A DNA stretch of 64,000 nucleotides from Streptomyces sp. MP131-18 (GTDB taxonomy: Bacteria; Actinomycetota; Actinomycetes; Streptomycetales; Streptomycetaceae). The notes under the pieces are model-generated. The model was not told the DNA's origin and ran no database searches. It saw only the letters and a program-made list of their open reading frames with translations. The translations under genes were made by a program, and so were the position numbers. The stretch covers positions 4,043,656 to 4,107,655 of the forward strand of contig NZ_LZNS01000001.1 of the NCBI RefSeq assembly GCF_001984575.1. Reading direction: 5' to 3'. Every line of letters starts with the position of its first letter. The stretch's first letter is position 1. Positions 8,920-16,926 of this stretch are shown one piece after another.

Positions 8920-9447
8920 TCAGTCCACGGGCACCAGCGAGGAGTGGTGGTTGACGATCAGCCACTCGCCGGTGTGCGCGTCACGCTCGTAGACGAACGT
9001 GTAGCGGGCGTGCGTGTCGTGCCGCTCGCCGGTTTCCGGGTCGGTCAGGTGGAAGGTGTAGCCGCCGGAGTCGACGGCCGCGTGGCGGCCCAGGACCTCG
9101 ACGTAGGACGCGTCGATCTCGCCGGACGGCTGCTGGCGCAGAAAGTGCTCGAAGTAGTCGACTATGCCTGCGCGGTCGGTGCGTATCACGCTGGAGAGGG
9201 TCGGTTCGAGTACGGCGTCGGCCGCGTACAGGTCGGCGACCTGCTCGGCGTCGCCGGTGGCGAGCGCGTCGTTCCACAGCGCGAACAGGTCGCGGATCTC
9301 TTTCTCGGTGGGGGCCTGCCGCTGCTGTGCGGAGTGTGCGGGGCGGTCGTCGGGAGCGGCGGCCTGAACGCCGGTGGCCGCGGCAGTGATCATCAGCCCG
9401 GCGGCGGCAACGGCCGTCGCGGTACGGGCACGCAAGGAGATGTGCAT
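8920..9447 (-). CDS. Secreted SnoaL-like (SgcJ/EcaC family) protein
   Basis: 175 residues. A Sec signal peptide (MHISLRARTATAVAAAGLMITAAATGVQA) is followed by a single SnoaL/NTF2-like fold: IRDLFALWNDALATGDAEQVADLYAADAVLEPTL opens the cone and YTFVYERDAHTGEWLIVNHHSSL ends it. This resembles the SgcJ/EcaC family and CaMKII-association-like NTF2 proteins. A catalytic role is not established; it may be a secreted binding protein or isomerase. The ATG at 9447 is preferred over the in-frame TTG at 9474 because it starts exactly at the signal peptide. It converges with aspS. Confidence 0.8.
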   Translation of the reverse strand: MHISLRARTATAVAAAGLMITAAATGVQAAAPDDRPAHSAQQRQAPTEKEIRDLFALWNDALATGDAEQVADLYAADAVLEPTLSSVIRTDRAGIVDYFEHFLRQQPSGEIDASYVEVLGRHAAVDSGGYTFHLTDPETGERHDTHARYTFVYERDAHTGEWLIVNHHSSLVPVD

Positions 9448-9589
9448 GCCGCAAGCGTCGTTCCCGAAGGTCAAGAGCTGTGCCGGGAAGGGTAAAGGCA
9501 GGCCCGGGTCCGGGTGAGGGAAGCCTCAACTCCGGTGCCCGGGCCGTACCTTGCGCCCGGCGTGCGCGCCGTGCGCGCCGGGGACGCTC

Positions 9590-10111
9590 TCACATGTTGA
9601 ACTCGGCGGGTGAGAGGCCGAGCGAGGCGCACACCTCCCGGATGATCTGCTGCTCGGCCTGCGCGAAGTAGCCGTCCGCCCCGGCGATGACGATGCCGGT
9701 CTGGACGACCGCCCGCGCCTCCGTGGGCTTCTTCTGCACCTTGGCGATCTCCTGGAGCGCCGCGGTCTTGCCCTGCTGGAAGTTGCTCACCAGCTGGTCG
9801 ACGTGCTTGTTGAACCGCTGCCGCAGCGAGTCGGCCGGGAAGTTCTGAAGGACGTCATTGCTGACGATCAGCGACTCCACGTGCTGCCGCTCGGCTCCGT
9901 CGACGGAGCCGTCCGCGGCGGCGACCAGCGCGCACATCGCCATGCTCGCGTCCCGGTACGCGCCGCTCTTCAGCTCCGTCTTCATGGAGGACAGCTGGTT
10001 CTTGAACATGCCCACCAGCTGCGCGCCTCCGCCGCCGCTTCCGCCGCTGCTCCCGCTGCCGCTGGAGCCGCTCCGCCCCTTGGCGTCCTTGATCCGGTCC
10101 CACATGGACAT
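9590..10111 (-). CDS. TerB-like tellurite-resistance family protein
   Basis: 173 residues: a short N-terminal helix (MSMWDRIKDAKGR), a Gly/Ser-rich linker, then an all-helical TerB domain (about 30-170). The domain has CALVAAADGSVDGAERQHVESLI and the mirrored VQTGIVIAGADGYFAQAEQQIIREVC, the paired acidic metal-binding helices of TerB. TerB proteins link Ter stress systems to the inner membrane face. Here the gene stands alone, without terD neighbours, although a TerD domain is fused to a nuclease at 56710-58800. The start at 10111 has GAGGTGG upstream; a GTG at 10120 is possible. Confidence 0.85.
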   Translation of the reverse strand: MSMWDRIKDAKGRSGSSGSGSSGGSGGGGAQLVGMFKNQLSSMKTELKSGAYRDASMAMCALVAAADGSVDGAERQHVESLIVSNDVLQNFPADSLRQRFNKHVDQLVSNFQQGKTAALQEIAKVQKKPTEARAVVQTGIVIAGADGYFAQAEQQIIREVCASLGLSPAEFNM

Positions 10112-10194
10112 CGGTGCCACCTCGCTGTCGTCTTCTCAGTGCAACAACCTCAACGTATCCGGTCCGCGGGGTGGTTCCGCCCCGTGCGGAGCAC

Positions 10195-12444
10195 TCACCG
10201 CCCGGTGTCCGCCCGGAAGGTGCGCAGCCGCAGGCTGTTGGCGACGACCGAGACGGACGAGAAGGCCATGGCGGCACCCGCCAGCATCGGGCTGAGCAGT
10301 CCCGCCGCGGCCAGCGGCAGGGCCGCCGTGTTGTAGCCGAACGCCCAGAACAGGTTGCCCTTGATGGTGCGCAGCGTCCTGCGGGAGAGCCGGATGGCGT
10401 CCGCGGCGGCCCGCAGGTCGCCGCGCACCAGCGTCAGGTCGCCCGCCTCGATGGCGGCGTCCGTGCCGGTGCCCATGGCCAGGCCCAGATCGGCGGTGGC
10501 CAGGGCCGCCGCGTCGTTGACGCCGTCGCCGACCATGGCGACCGTGCGGCCCTCGGCCTGAAGGCGCTGGACGACGGCCACCTTCTCCTCGGGCAGCACC
10601 TCGGCGATGACCTCGTCGATGCCGACCTCGGCGGCGACCGCGCGGGCCACCGTCTCGTTGTCGCCGGTGAGCAGGACGGGGGTGAGCCCCAGCGCGCGCA
10701 GCCGCCGGATCGCCTCCGCGCTGGTGTCCTTGACGGCGTCGGCCACTTCGAGCACGCCGCGGGCCCGGCCGTCCCAGGCCACGGCGATGGCCGTGCGCCC
10801 CGCTGCCTCCGCCGCCGCCCTGGCCTCGGCCAGCGGCGCGGGGAGCGGGATCGCCCAGTCGGCGAGCAGCCGTTCGCGGCCCACGAGCACGGCGTGCCCG
10901 CCGGCGATGCCCTGCACGCCGAGGCCGGGTACGGCCGCGAAGTCCTCCGGCACGGGCAGCTCGCCCGCGCTGGCGGCGGCGCCCTCGGCGACGGCCCGCG
11001 CTATCGGGTGCTCGGAGGCGTGCTCCAGGGCCCCGGCCAGGCGCAGCACCTCGGTCTCGTCCTCGCCGGGCGCGGCGGTGACGCCGACCAGGGTCATGCG
11101 GCCGGTTGTGACGGTGCCCGTCTTGTCCAGCAGCACGGTGTCCGCGCGACGCGTGTTCTCCAGCACCTCGGGGCCCTTGATCAGGATGCCGAGCTGGGCG
11201 CCGCGGCCCGTTCCGACGAGCAGCGCGGTGGGCGTGGCCAGGCCGAGGGCGCAGGGGCAGGCGATGATCAGCACGGCGACGGCGGCGGTGAACGCGGCGG
11301 TCAGGCCCGCGCCGTTGCCGAGCCAGAAGCCGAGGGTGGCGACGGACAGGGCGATGACGACCGGCACGAACACCGCGGAGATCCGGTCGGCGAGGCGCTG
11401 CGCCGCGGCCTTGCCGTTCTGCGCGTCCTCCACCAGCCTGGCCATCCGCGCCAGCTGCGTGTCGGCGCCGACGCGGGTGGCCTCGACGACCAGCCGGCCG
11501 CCCGCGTTGAGCGTGGCGCCGGTGACCGGGTCGCCGGCGGTGACCTCGACCGGGACCGACTCGCCGGTCAGCATGGCGGCGTCGACGGCGGAGGAGCCCT
11601 CCACGACCACGCCGTCGGTAGCGATCTTCTCGCCCGGCCTGACCAGGAAGTGGTCCCCCGGCCGCAGCTCCCCGACGGGGATGCGCCGCTCGGCGCCGCC
11701 GCGCAGGACGGTGACCTCCTTGGCGCCCAGCTCGAGCAGGGCGCGCAGCGCGGCTCCGGCGCGGCGCTTGGCGCGCGCCTCGAAGTAGCGGCCGGCCAGC
11801 AGGAAGGCGGTGACGCCCGCGGCGGCCTCCAGGTAGATGTTGCCCGCGCCGTCGCTGCGTTCGATGGTCAGCTCGAAGGGGTGGGTCATGCCGGGCATCC
11901 CGGCGTCGCCGAGGAACAGCGCCCAGCCGGACCACAGCAGCGCGGCCAGGGTGCCGACGGAGATCAGCGTGTCCATGGTGGCGGCGCCGTGCCTGGCGTT
12001 CGTCCAGGCGGCGCGGTGGAACTGCCAGCCGCCCCACACCACGGCCGGTGCGGCCAGGGTGAGGGAGAGCCACTGCCAGTAGTCGAACTGCCAGGCGGGC
12101 ACCATCGCCAGCGCGATCACGGGTGCGGCGAGCACCGCCGTCACCAGGGCGCGGTGGCGCAGTGCGGCCGTTTCGTCCGGCGGCTCGCCGGCGCCGGGCT
12201 CCGGCGCGGTCGCCCGGCGCGGCTCCTCGGCGGTGTAGCCGGTGGCCTCGACGGTGGCGACGAGATCGGCGACGGTGACGCCGTCGCCGTAGGCGACCCT
12301 CGCCTTCTCGGTGGCGTAGTTCACGGAGGCGGTGACGCCGTCCATGCGGTTGAGCTTCTTCTCGATCCTGGCCGCGCAGGAGGCGCAGGTCATGCCGCCG
12401 ATGGCCAGCTCGACCTCGGCGCTGTCGGATGTGGTGGCAGTCAT
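10195..12444 (-). CDS. copA: Copper-translocating P1B-type ATPase
   Basis: 749-residue membrane pump exporting Cu(I). The N-terminal heavy-metal domain has GMTCASC (about residues 17-23). Transmembrane helices, the actuator TGES loop, the CPC ion-binding motif in ACPCALGLATPTA (about 395) and the phosphorylation motif DKTGTVTTG (about 440) follow. TGDN and GDGVNDAAALA hinge motifs and two final TM helices close the protein; this is the full complement for a CopA-type pump. The start at 12444 is fixed by GAGGAG 8 nt upstream and by the metal-binding domain; longer in-frame readings would run through the operators. No csoR or copZ is adjacent, so the regulator must act in trans. Confidence 0.95.
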   Translation of the reverse strand: MTATTSDSAEVELAIGGMTCASCAARIEKKLNRMDGVTASVNYATEKARVAYGDGVTVADLVATVEATGYTAEEPRRATAPEPGAGEPPDETAALRHRALVTAVLAAPVIALAMVPAWQFDYWQWLSLTLAAPAVVWGGWQFHRAAWTNARHGAATMDTLISVGTLAALLWSGWALFLGDAGMPGMTHPFELTIERSDGAGNIYLEAAAGVTAFLLAGRYFEARAKRRAGAALRALLELGAKEVTVLRGGAERRIPVGELRPGDHFLVRPGEKIATDGVVVEGSSAVDAAMLTGESVPVEVTAGDPVTGATLNAGGRLVVEATRVGADTQLARMARLVEDAQNGKAAAQRLADRISAVFVPVVIALSVATLGFWLGNGAGLTAAFTAAVAVLIIACPCALGLATPTALLVGTGRGAQLGILIKGPEVLENTRRADTVLLDKTGTVTTGRMTLVGVTAAPGEDETEVLRLAGALEHASEHPIARAVAEGAAASAGELPVPEDFAAVPGLGVQGIAGGHAVLVGRERLLADWAIPLPAPLAEARAAAEAAGRTAIAVAWDGRARGVLEVADAVKDTSAEAIRRLRALGLTPVLLTGDNETVARAVAAEVGIDEVIAEVLPEEKVAVVQRLQAEGRTVAMVGDGVNDAAALATADLGLAMGTGTDAAIEAGDLTLVRGDLRAAADAIRLSRRTLRTIKGNLFWAFGYNTAALPLAAAGLLSPMLAGAAMAFSSVSVVANSLRLRTFRADTGR

Positions 12445-12468
12445 GGGCGTGCTCCTCAAACGGTCAGA

Positions 12469-12545
12469 ATACCCCAGGGTGGTATGCCCTCTGCCACCTG
12501 TATACCCCAGGCGGGTATGGTGAAGCAAATACCCCCCAGGGGTAT
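12469..12545. promoter_or_regulatory. Three tandem CsoR-like copper operators
   Basis: Three 17 bp palindromes of the form ATACCCC-n3-GGGGTAT: 12469-12485, 12502-12518 and 12529-12545. The third is the most symmetric. Centre spacings are 33 and 27 bp. CsoR operators in actinomycetes have this G-tract dyad. They fill the gap between copA (minus) and the methyltransferase (plus), so both could be copper-induced. Confidence 0.85.
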
Positions 12546-12565
12546 ACGCGAGGTGTGCGGCGGTC

Positions 12566-13411
12566 GTGAAGAACGGCGCCCGGCTGCGCGCCTTCTGGTC
12601 GCGGCGCGGCTTCTGCACCAAGCTGCCCCCCATGCATCTCAAAAGCACTGGATTGTCCGTTAACCGCGCGAGCATCGCGCACAAGATCCGTTACGCCGCG
12701 CGGAATCCGCGCCGCATCGCGCCCTACGCGCGGCGCACCGCCAGGGACGCCTGGCTGCGGCTCAAGCACCGCGACCACGTGGCCTATTACCGGGCGGTGA
12801 TGGCCTCCGACACGAGCCGCGACCCCGACGCGGCCGTCGGCAGCGCCAGCCACGCCCGCTGGCTGGCCCTCGGGGAAATGCAGTTCGCGTACCTGAAGGA
12901 GCACGGCCTGCGGGCCGAGCACCGCATGCTCGACATCGGCTGCGGCAACCTGCGCGCGGGCTGGCGGTTCATCGACCACCTCGCCCCCGGCGGCTACTAC
13001 GGCATCGACATCTCCCCGGACATCCTGATCAGCGCCAAGAAGACGCTGGTCACCTACAAGCTCCAGGACAAGCTGCCGCACCTGACCCTCACCCGCGACC
13101 TCACGTTCGACTTCCTGCCCGACGCCCACTTCGACGTCGTGCACGCGCACAGCGTCTTCTCCCACTCCCCGCTGTCCGTGATCGAGGAGTGCCTGGGGAA
13201 CGTCGGCCGCATCCTCGCCCCCGGCGGCTTCTTCGACTTCACCTTCGACCGCACCGAGGGCCACGAGCACCACGTGCTGCGCGAGGACTTCTACTACCGC
13301 ACGGAGACCCTGGTCGCCCTCGCCGAACGGCACGGTCTGCGCGCCCGCTTCCAGGAGGACTGGGAGAAGCTGCCGCACGGCCAGTCCAAGCTGCGCGTCA
13401 GCGCCGGCTGA
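12566..13411 (+). CDS. Class I SAM-dependent methyltransferase
   Basis: 281 residues from a GTG start. A basic N-terminal region (residues 1-70) is followed by a Rossmann methyltransferase core: motif I MLDIGCGNLRAGW, motif II YYGIDISPD, a motif IV region DAHFDVVHAHSVFSH and a post-motif LAPGGFFDFTFDRTE. The substrate is unknown; lipid, sugar or small-molecule O-methylation are all possible. GTG 12566 has GAGGTG about 10 nt upstream; an alternative ATG at 12632 lacks a ribosome site. It is divergent from copA and begins only 21 bp after the last copper operator, hence possibly copper-responsive. Confidence 0.8.
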   Translation: MKNGARLRAFWSRRGFCTKLPPMHLKSTGLSVNRASIAHKIRYAARNPRRIAPYARRTARDAWLRLKHRDHVAYYRAVMASDTSRDPDAAVGSASHARWLALGEMQFAYLKEHGLRAEHRMLDIGCGNLRAGWRFIDHLAPGGYYGIDISPDILISAKKTLVTYKLQDKLPHLTLTRDLTFDFLPDAHFDVVHAHSVFSHSPLSVIEECLGNVGRILAPGGFFDFTFDRTEGHEHHVLREDFYYRTETLVALAERHGLRARFQEDWEKLPHGQSKLRVSAG

Positions 13412-13470
13412 CCCGGCTCACCCGACGCCGTGGCCCGCGGCCCGCGGCGATCTCGCGGGCCGCGCCACGC

Positions 13471-13493
13471 GCCGCGAGATCCGATCTCGCGGC
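13471..13493. terminator. Strong palindrome between methyltransferase and FMN reductase
   Basis: Perfect 11 bp arms (13471-13481, 13483-13493) around a single central base, built from GATCTCGCGGC; a further partial copy of this unit lies at 13449-13458. It may be a terminator for the methyltransferase, but the 1-base centre also suits an operator dyad. Confidence 0.45.
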
Positions 13494-13547
13494 GGCGCGC
13501 TCGCGTCTCGCGCCCTTGGGGTGAGGGACGGACGGGAGGTGACCGCC

Positions 13548-14120
13548 GTGGCAGAGAACGGCGCGGAGCGGCTGCGGGTGGCGCTGATCATCGGCAGCAC
13601 CCGGGAGGGCCGGGCGGGCGGGCGCGTCGGCCGGTGGTTCGCCGGCCAGGCGCGGCAGCGCGAGGACATCGAGCCCGACGTGCTCGACCTGGCGGACTAC
13701 GAGTTCCCCGCGTGCTATCCGTGCGCGGCGACGCCGCAGATGCGGCGGTTCACCGCGGCCGTGGCCCGCGCCGACGCGTTCGTCGTGGTCACGCCCGAGT
13801 ACAACCGCAGCTTCCCCGCCTCGCTGAAGCAGGCCGTCGACTACGCCTACGACGAGTGGCACGCCAAGCCGGTGGGCTTCGTCACCTACGGCTCGGGCTC
13901 GCTCGGCCTGTACGCGGCGGAGGCCCTGCGCCCGGTCTTCACCGAGCTGCACGCCGTGACCGTGCGCAACGGCGTCGGCCTCGACCTGCTGGCCGGCGAG
14001 CCCGAGCGGCCCGACGGCGGCGGGGGACGGGCCCGCGCGGTCCGCGCCATGCTCGACCAGCTCGTCTGGTGGGGCCGCGCACTGCGCGAGGCCAGGGACC
14101 AACGGCCCTACCCGGTGTGA
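13548..14120 (+). CDS. NADPH-dependent FMN reductase family protein
   Basis: 190-residue flavodoxin-fold oxidoreductase: the phosphate-binding loop IIGSTREGRAGGRVG, then FVVVTPEYNRSFPASLKQAVDY, the hallmark PEYN motif that contacts the flavin, and GFVTYGSGSLG. It reduces FMN or quinone-type substrates with NAD(P)H. GTG 13548 is chosen because GGGAGG lies 8 nt upstream; the in-frame GTG at 13521 has none. It is followed after 32 bp by the drrAB leader ORF and may share its transcript. The role, perhaps quinone or drug reduction, is inferred from proximity to a drug exporter. Confidence 0.85.
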   Translation: MAENGAERLRVALIIGSTREGRAGGRVGRWFAGQARQREDIEPDVLDLADYEFPACYPCAATPQMRRFTAAVARADAFVVVTPEYNRSFPASLKQAVDYAYDEWHAKPVGFVTYGSGSLGLYAAEALRPVFTELHAVTVRNGVGLDLLAGEPERPDGGGGRARAVRAMLDQLVWWGRALREARDQRPYPV

Positions 14121-14152
14121 AACCCGCGAGGAAAAAAGAGAAGGAACCAGCG

Positions 14153-14239
14153 ATGAGACGCGGCGACAATCGAAGTCTTACGAACATACGAGCGACTACC
14201 GGAACGCGAGCGGAGCACGGAGAGAGCAACGATGAGTAA
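14153..14239 (+). CDS. 28-codon leader ORF coupled to the ABC transporter
   Basis: ATG at 14153 with AAGGAA upstream; the reading frame is MRRGDNRSLTNIRATTGTRA... to a TAA at 14237-14239. That stop overlaps the start of the downstream ATPase gene (the ATG at 14232 lies inside the last codons). The peptide is rich in Arg, Asn and Thr and lacks GC3 bias, so it is more likely a regulatory leader or translational-coupling device than a structural protein. No attenuator hairpin was obvious between it and drrA. Confidence 0.5.
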   Translation: MRRGDNRSLTNIRATTGTRAEHGESNDE

Positions 14240-15251
14240 CCACAGGGGCCAGCCGGCCATCGAGACCACAGGACTCGTCAAGACGTTCGGCGAGAACCGC
14301 GCGGTCGACGGCGTCGACCTCGTGGTGCCCGCCGGCACCGTCTACGGCGTCCTCGGCCCCAACGGCGCGGGCAAGACCACCACCGTCAGAATGCTCGCGA
14401 CCCTGCTGCGGCCGGACGCCGGCGAGGCCCGCGTCTTCGGGCTCGACGTGGTCGGGCAGGCTGCCGCCGTGCGCAGCCGCGTGAGCCTCACCGGCCAGTA
14501 CGCCTCGGTCGACGAGGACCTGACCGGCATGGAGAACCTGGTGCTGCTCGCGCGGCTGCTCGGCCACCGCAAGCCGGCCGCCAGGGAACGGGCCGCGTCG
14601 CTGCTCGACGCGTTCGGGCTGACCGCGGCGGCCGACCGGCAGGTGAAGGCGTACTCCGGCGGCATGCGGCGGCGCCTCGACATCGCCGCGAGCATCATCA
14701 ACACGCCCGACCTGCTGTTCCTCGACGAGCCGACCACGGGGCTCGACCCGCGCAGCCGCAACCAGGTCTGGGACATCGTGCGCGCCGTGGTGGCCCAGGG
14801 CACCACCGTGCTGCTCACCACCCAGTACCTCGACGAGGCCGACCAGCTCGCGGGCCGCATCGCCGTCATCGACACCGGCCGCGTCATCGCCGAGGGCACC
14901 CCCGGCCAGCTGAAGTCGTCGGTCGGCTCCGGCTCCGTTCACGTCCGGCTGCGCGAGTCCCACCAGCGCGCCGAGGCGCAGGAACTGCTGACGCGGGTCC
15001 TCGGCGCGAGCGTGCAGGCCGACGCCGACCCGGTCGGCCTCACCGCCCGGCTCATGCCCGGCGGCCAGGCCGGGCCCGCCGAACTGGCGTCCCGCGCCCT
15101 GGGCGAACTGGCCGCCGGCGGCATCGTCGTCGACGACTTCTCCCTCGGACAGCCCAGCCTGGACGAGGTGTTCCTCGCCCTCACCGACCGCAAGAACGCC
15201 GCCGCGGGCGGCACCCACCCGACGGACGCGAAGCAGGAGGCCGTGGCATGA
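14232..15251 (+). CDS. DrrA-type ABC transporter ATP-binding protein
   Basis: 339-residue ATPase of the daunorubicin-resistance (DrrA) subfamily, energising export of a drug or lipid-like molecule. Walker A is GPNGAGKTTT, the Q-loop is in LTGQYASVDEDLTG, the ABC signature is YSGGMRRRLDIA, Walker B is LLFLDEPTTGLD and the H-loop region is TTQYLDEAD. The C-terminal DrrA-specific domain (about 220-325) ends in LGQPSLDEVFLALT, the family's regulatory tail. The stop overlaps the permease start (ATGA, 15248-15251). Two-gene exporters of this kind confer self-resistance in antibiotic producers, but no biosynthetic cluster is visible here. Confidence 0.92.
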   Translation: MSNHRGQPAIETTGLVKTFGENRAVDGVDLVVPAGTVYGVLGPNGAGKTTTVRMLATLLRPDAGEARVFGLDVVGQAAAVRSRVSLTGQYASVDEDLTGMENLVLLARLLGHRKPAARERAASLLDAFGLTAAADRQVKAYSGGMRRRLDIAASIINTPDLLFLDEPTTGLDPRSRNQVWDIVRAVVAQGTTVLLTTQYLDEADQLAGRIAVIDTGRVIAEGTPGQLKSSVGSGSVHVRLRESHQRAEAQELLTRVLGASVQADADPVGLTARLMPGGQAGPAELASRALGELAAGGIVVDDFSLGQPSLDEVFLALTDRKNAAAGGTHPTDAKQEAVA

Positions 15252-16120
15252 CCACCGCGACCAGCACCAGTACCACCAAGGACCGGCCGCAGGACGCGGA
15301 GGACACCTACACGCCGACCGCGGAGTCCTTGCAATCCGTGCTCGCCCCCGGGGAACGCCCGCCGCGGCCGAGCGCCCTGTCCGCCTCGCTCACCTTCGGC
15401 TGGCGGTCGATGCTGAAGATCAAGCACGTTCCCGAGCAGCTCTTCGACGTCACCGTCTTCCCGATCATGATGACGCTGATGTTCACCTACCTGTTCGGCG
15501 GCGCGCTCGCCGGGTCGACCGCGGAGTACCTCCAGTACCTGCTGCCGGGGATCATGGTGATGAGCGTCGTGATGACCACGATGTACACCGGCGTCGCGGT
15601 CAACACCGACATATCGAAGGGCATCTTCGACCGGTTCCGCACGCTGCCGGTGTGGCGGCCCGCGGCCATGGTCGGCTACCTGCTGGGCGACATGCTGCGC
15701 TACGCCCTGGCCTCGGTGGTGATCCTCGTCGTCGGCCTGATCCTGGGCTACCGGCCGGACGGCGGCGTGTTCGGCGTCACCGCCGCGATCCTGCTGCTGA
15801 TCGGCTTCTCGTTCGCGTTCTCGTGGATCTGGACCATGTTCGGTCTGCTGCTGCGCTCGGAGAAGTCCGTGATGGGCGTCAGCATGATGGTCCTCTTCCC
15901 GCTGACCTTCCTGAGCAACATCCTCGTCGAGCCCGAGACGATGCCCGGCTGGCTCCAGGCGTTCGTCGACGTCAGCCCGGTCACGCACCTGGTGGCGGCG
16001 GCCCGCGGCCTCATGGACGGCAACACGGACACGGGCGAGATCGGCTGGGTGCTCGTGGCGAGCGCGGTGCTGATCGCCGTCTTCGGCACGCTGACCATGC
16101 GCCTTTACAACCGCAAGTGA
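15248..16120 (+). CDS. DrrB-type ABC transporter permease (ABC-2)
   Basis: 290-residue integral membrane partner of the preceding ATPase. A cytoplasmic N-terminus of about 60 residues precedes roughly six hydrophobic segments (FPIMMTLMFTYLFGG; GIMVMSVVMTTMYTGVA; ALASVVILVVGLILGY; ILLLIGFSFAFSWIWTMFG; MMVLFPLTFLSNILV; VLVASAVLIAVFGTLTM). The ABC-2 family region SPVTHLVAAARGLMDG is present near the C-terminus. It is translationally coupled to drrA by a 4 bp overlap and followed by a strong terminator hairpin, which closes the operon. Confidence 0.92.
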   Translation: MTTATSTSTTKDRPQDAEDTYTPTAESLQSVLAPGERPPRPSALSASLTFGWRSMLKIKHVPEQLFDVTVFPIMMTLMFTYLFGGALAGSTAEYLQYLLPGIMVMSVVMTTMYTGVAVNTDISKGIFDRFRTLPVWRPAAMVGYLLGDMLRYALASVVILVVGLILGYRPDGGVFGVTAAILLLIGFSFAFSWIWTMFGLLLRSEKSVMGVSMMVLFPLTFLSNILVEPETMPGWLQAFVDVSPVTHLVAAARGLMDGNTDTGEIGWVLVASAVLIAVFGTLTMRLYNRK

Positions 16121-16133
16121 GCCCGGCGGCGGC

Positions 16134-16172
16134 CACCGTGGCCCGTTCTCACGGGGGGAACGGGCCACGGTG
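16134..16172. terminator. Terminator of the drrAB operon
   Basis: Perfect 15 bp inverted repeat (16134-16148 and 16158-16172), 9 nt loop, 13 bp after the permease stop. Confidence 0.85.
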
Positions 16173-16223
16173 CGCGGCGCCGCGGTGCCGTGGCCCGGCG
16201 CACCGCGGCCCGGCCGCCGGACG

Positions 16224-16259
16224 CTTATGCCTTTGTAATCGACTGCCTGATGTCATAAG
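16224..16259. promoter_or_regulatory. CTTATG...CATAAG dyad before the two-component genes
   Basis: CTTATG (16224-16229) and CATAAG (16254-16259) flank the promoter region of the response regulator. The same half-sites (CATAAGG at 18159-18165 and ACGCTTACC at 18189-18197) occur in inverted order before the small secreted protein gene. This is a possible binding site for the adjacent response regulator. Confidence 0.35.
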
Positions 16260-16263
16260 GCCC

Positions 16264-16926
16264 ATGAGGGTTCTGGTAGCCGAAGACCATGCCGTGCTGG
16301 CGCGTACCGTCGCCAGGGGACTGCGCCGGGCGTCGATGGCGGTCGACCTCGCCGCGACCGGCGACGAGGCCGAACGCATGTGCCTGCTGACCGACTACGA
16401 CGTTCTCGTGCTCGACCGCGACCTCCCGGTGCTGACCGGGGACGAGGTGTGCCGAAGACTGCGAGAGCTGGAGAACCCGCCCCGCATCCTCATGCTGACC
16501 GCGGCCGGCGAGATCGCGGACAAGGTCTACGGACTCGAAGAACTCGGCGCCGACGACTACCTGGCGAAGCCCTTCGACTTCGCCGAGCTCGTCGCCCGCA
16601 TCCAGGTCCTGTACCGCCGCGCCCCGAAAAGCCCGCCCGTGGTGCTGCGGCACGAGGGCATCCGGATGGACCGTACGCGCCGTGAAGTGCTCGTCCACGG
16701 GCGGCCGGTGGACCTCACGCCCAAGGAGTTCGCCGTTCTCCACGCGCTGCTGGCGTCCCGCGGTGGCCCCGTCCCCCACCGCGACCTCATACGAACCGTC
16801 TGGGACGAGAACCTCCCCCCGCGGACCAGCGCCGTCCGGGCCACCGTCAGCCGGCTGCGGGCAAAGCTGGGCGGCCCGGACACCATCGCCGCCGACACCG
16901 GTCGCGGGTACCGGCTCACGCCGTGA
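16264..16926 (+). CDS. OmpR/PhoB-type response regulator
   Basis: 220 residues. The receiver domain (1-115) has the acidic pair in VAEDH, the phosphoacceptor Asp in DVLVLDRDLPVLTG (about residue 51), Thr in MLTAAGE and Lys in YLAKPFD. The winged-helix DNA-binding domain (about 125-220) has LTPKEFAVLHALL and TVSRLRAKLG. The kinase gene follows with a 4 bp overlap (GTGA), so the two form a two-component system. The ATG at 16264 begins a canonical receiver; no strong ribosome site is seen. The trigger is unknown; the small secreted protein downstream may be a target or signal. Confidence 0.93.
   Translation: MRVLVAEDHAVLARTVARGLRRASMAVDLAATGDEAERMCLLTDYDVLVLDRDLPVLTGDEVCRRLRELENPPRILMLTAAGEIADKVYGLEELGADDYLAKPFDFAELVARIQVLYRRAPKSPPVVLRHEGIRMDRTRREVLVHGRPVDLTPKEFAVLHALLASRGGPVPHRDLIRTVWDENLPPRTSAVRATVSRLRAKLGGPDTIAADTGRGYRLTP

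Noticed and set aside
9590..10111. TerB-like gene considered as part of the Mrr-TerD module
   Set aside because: It is about 45 kb away and isolated; any link is speculation without co-occurrence data.
10195..12684. Extended N-terminus for the copper ATPase (start near 12684)
   Set aside because: It would translate the three copper operators; the start at 12444 has a strong ribosome site and begins the metal-binding domain.
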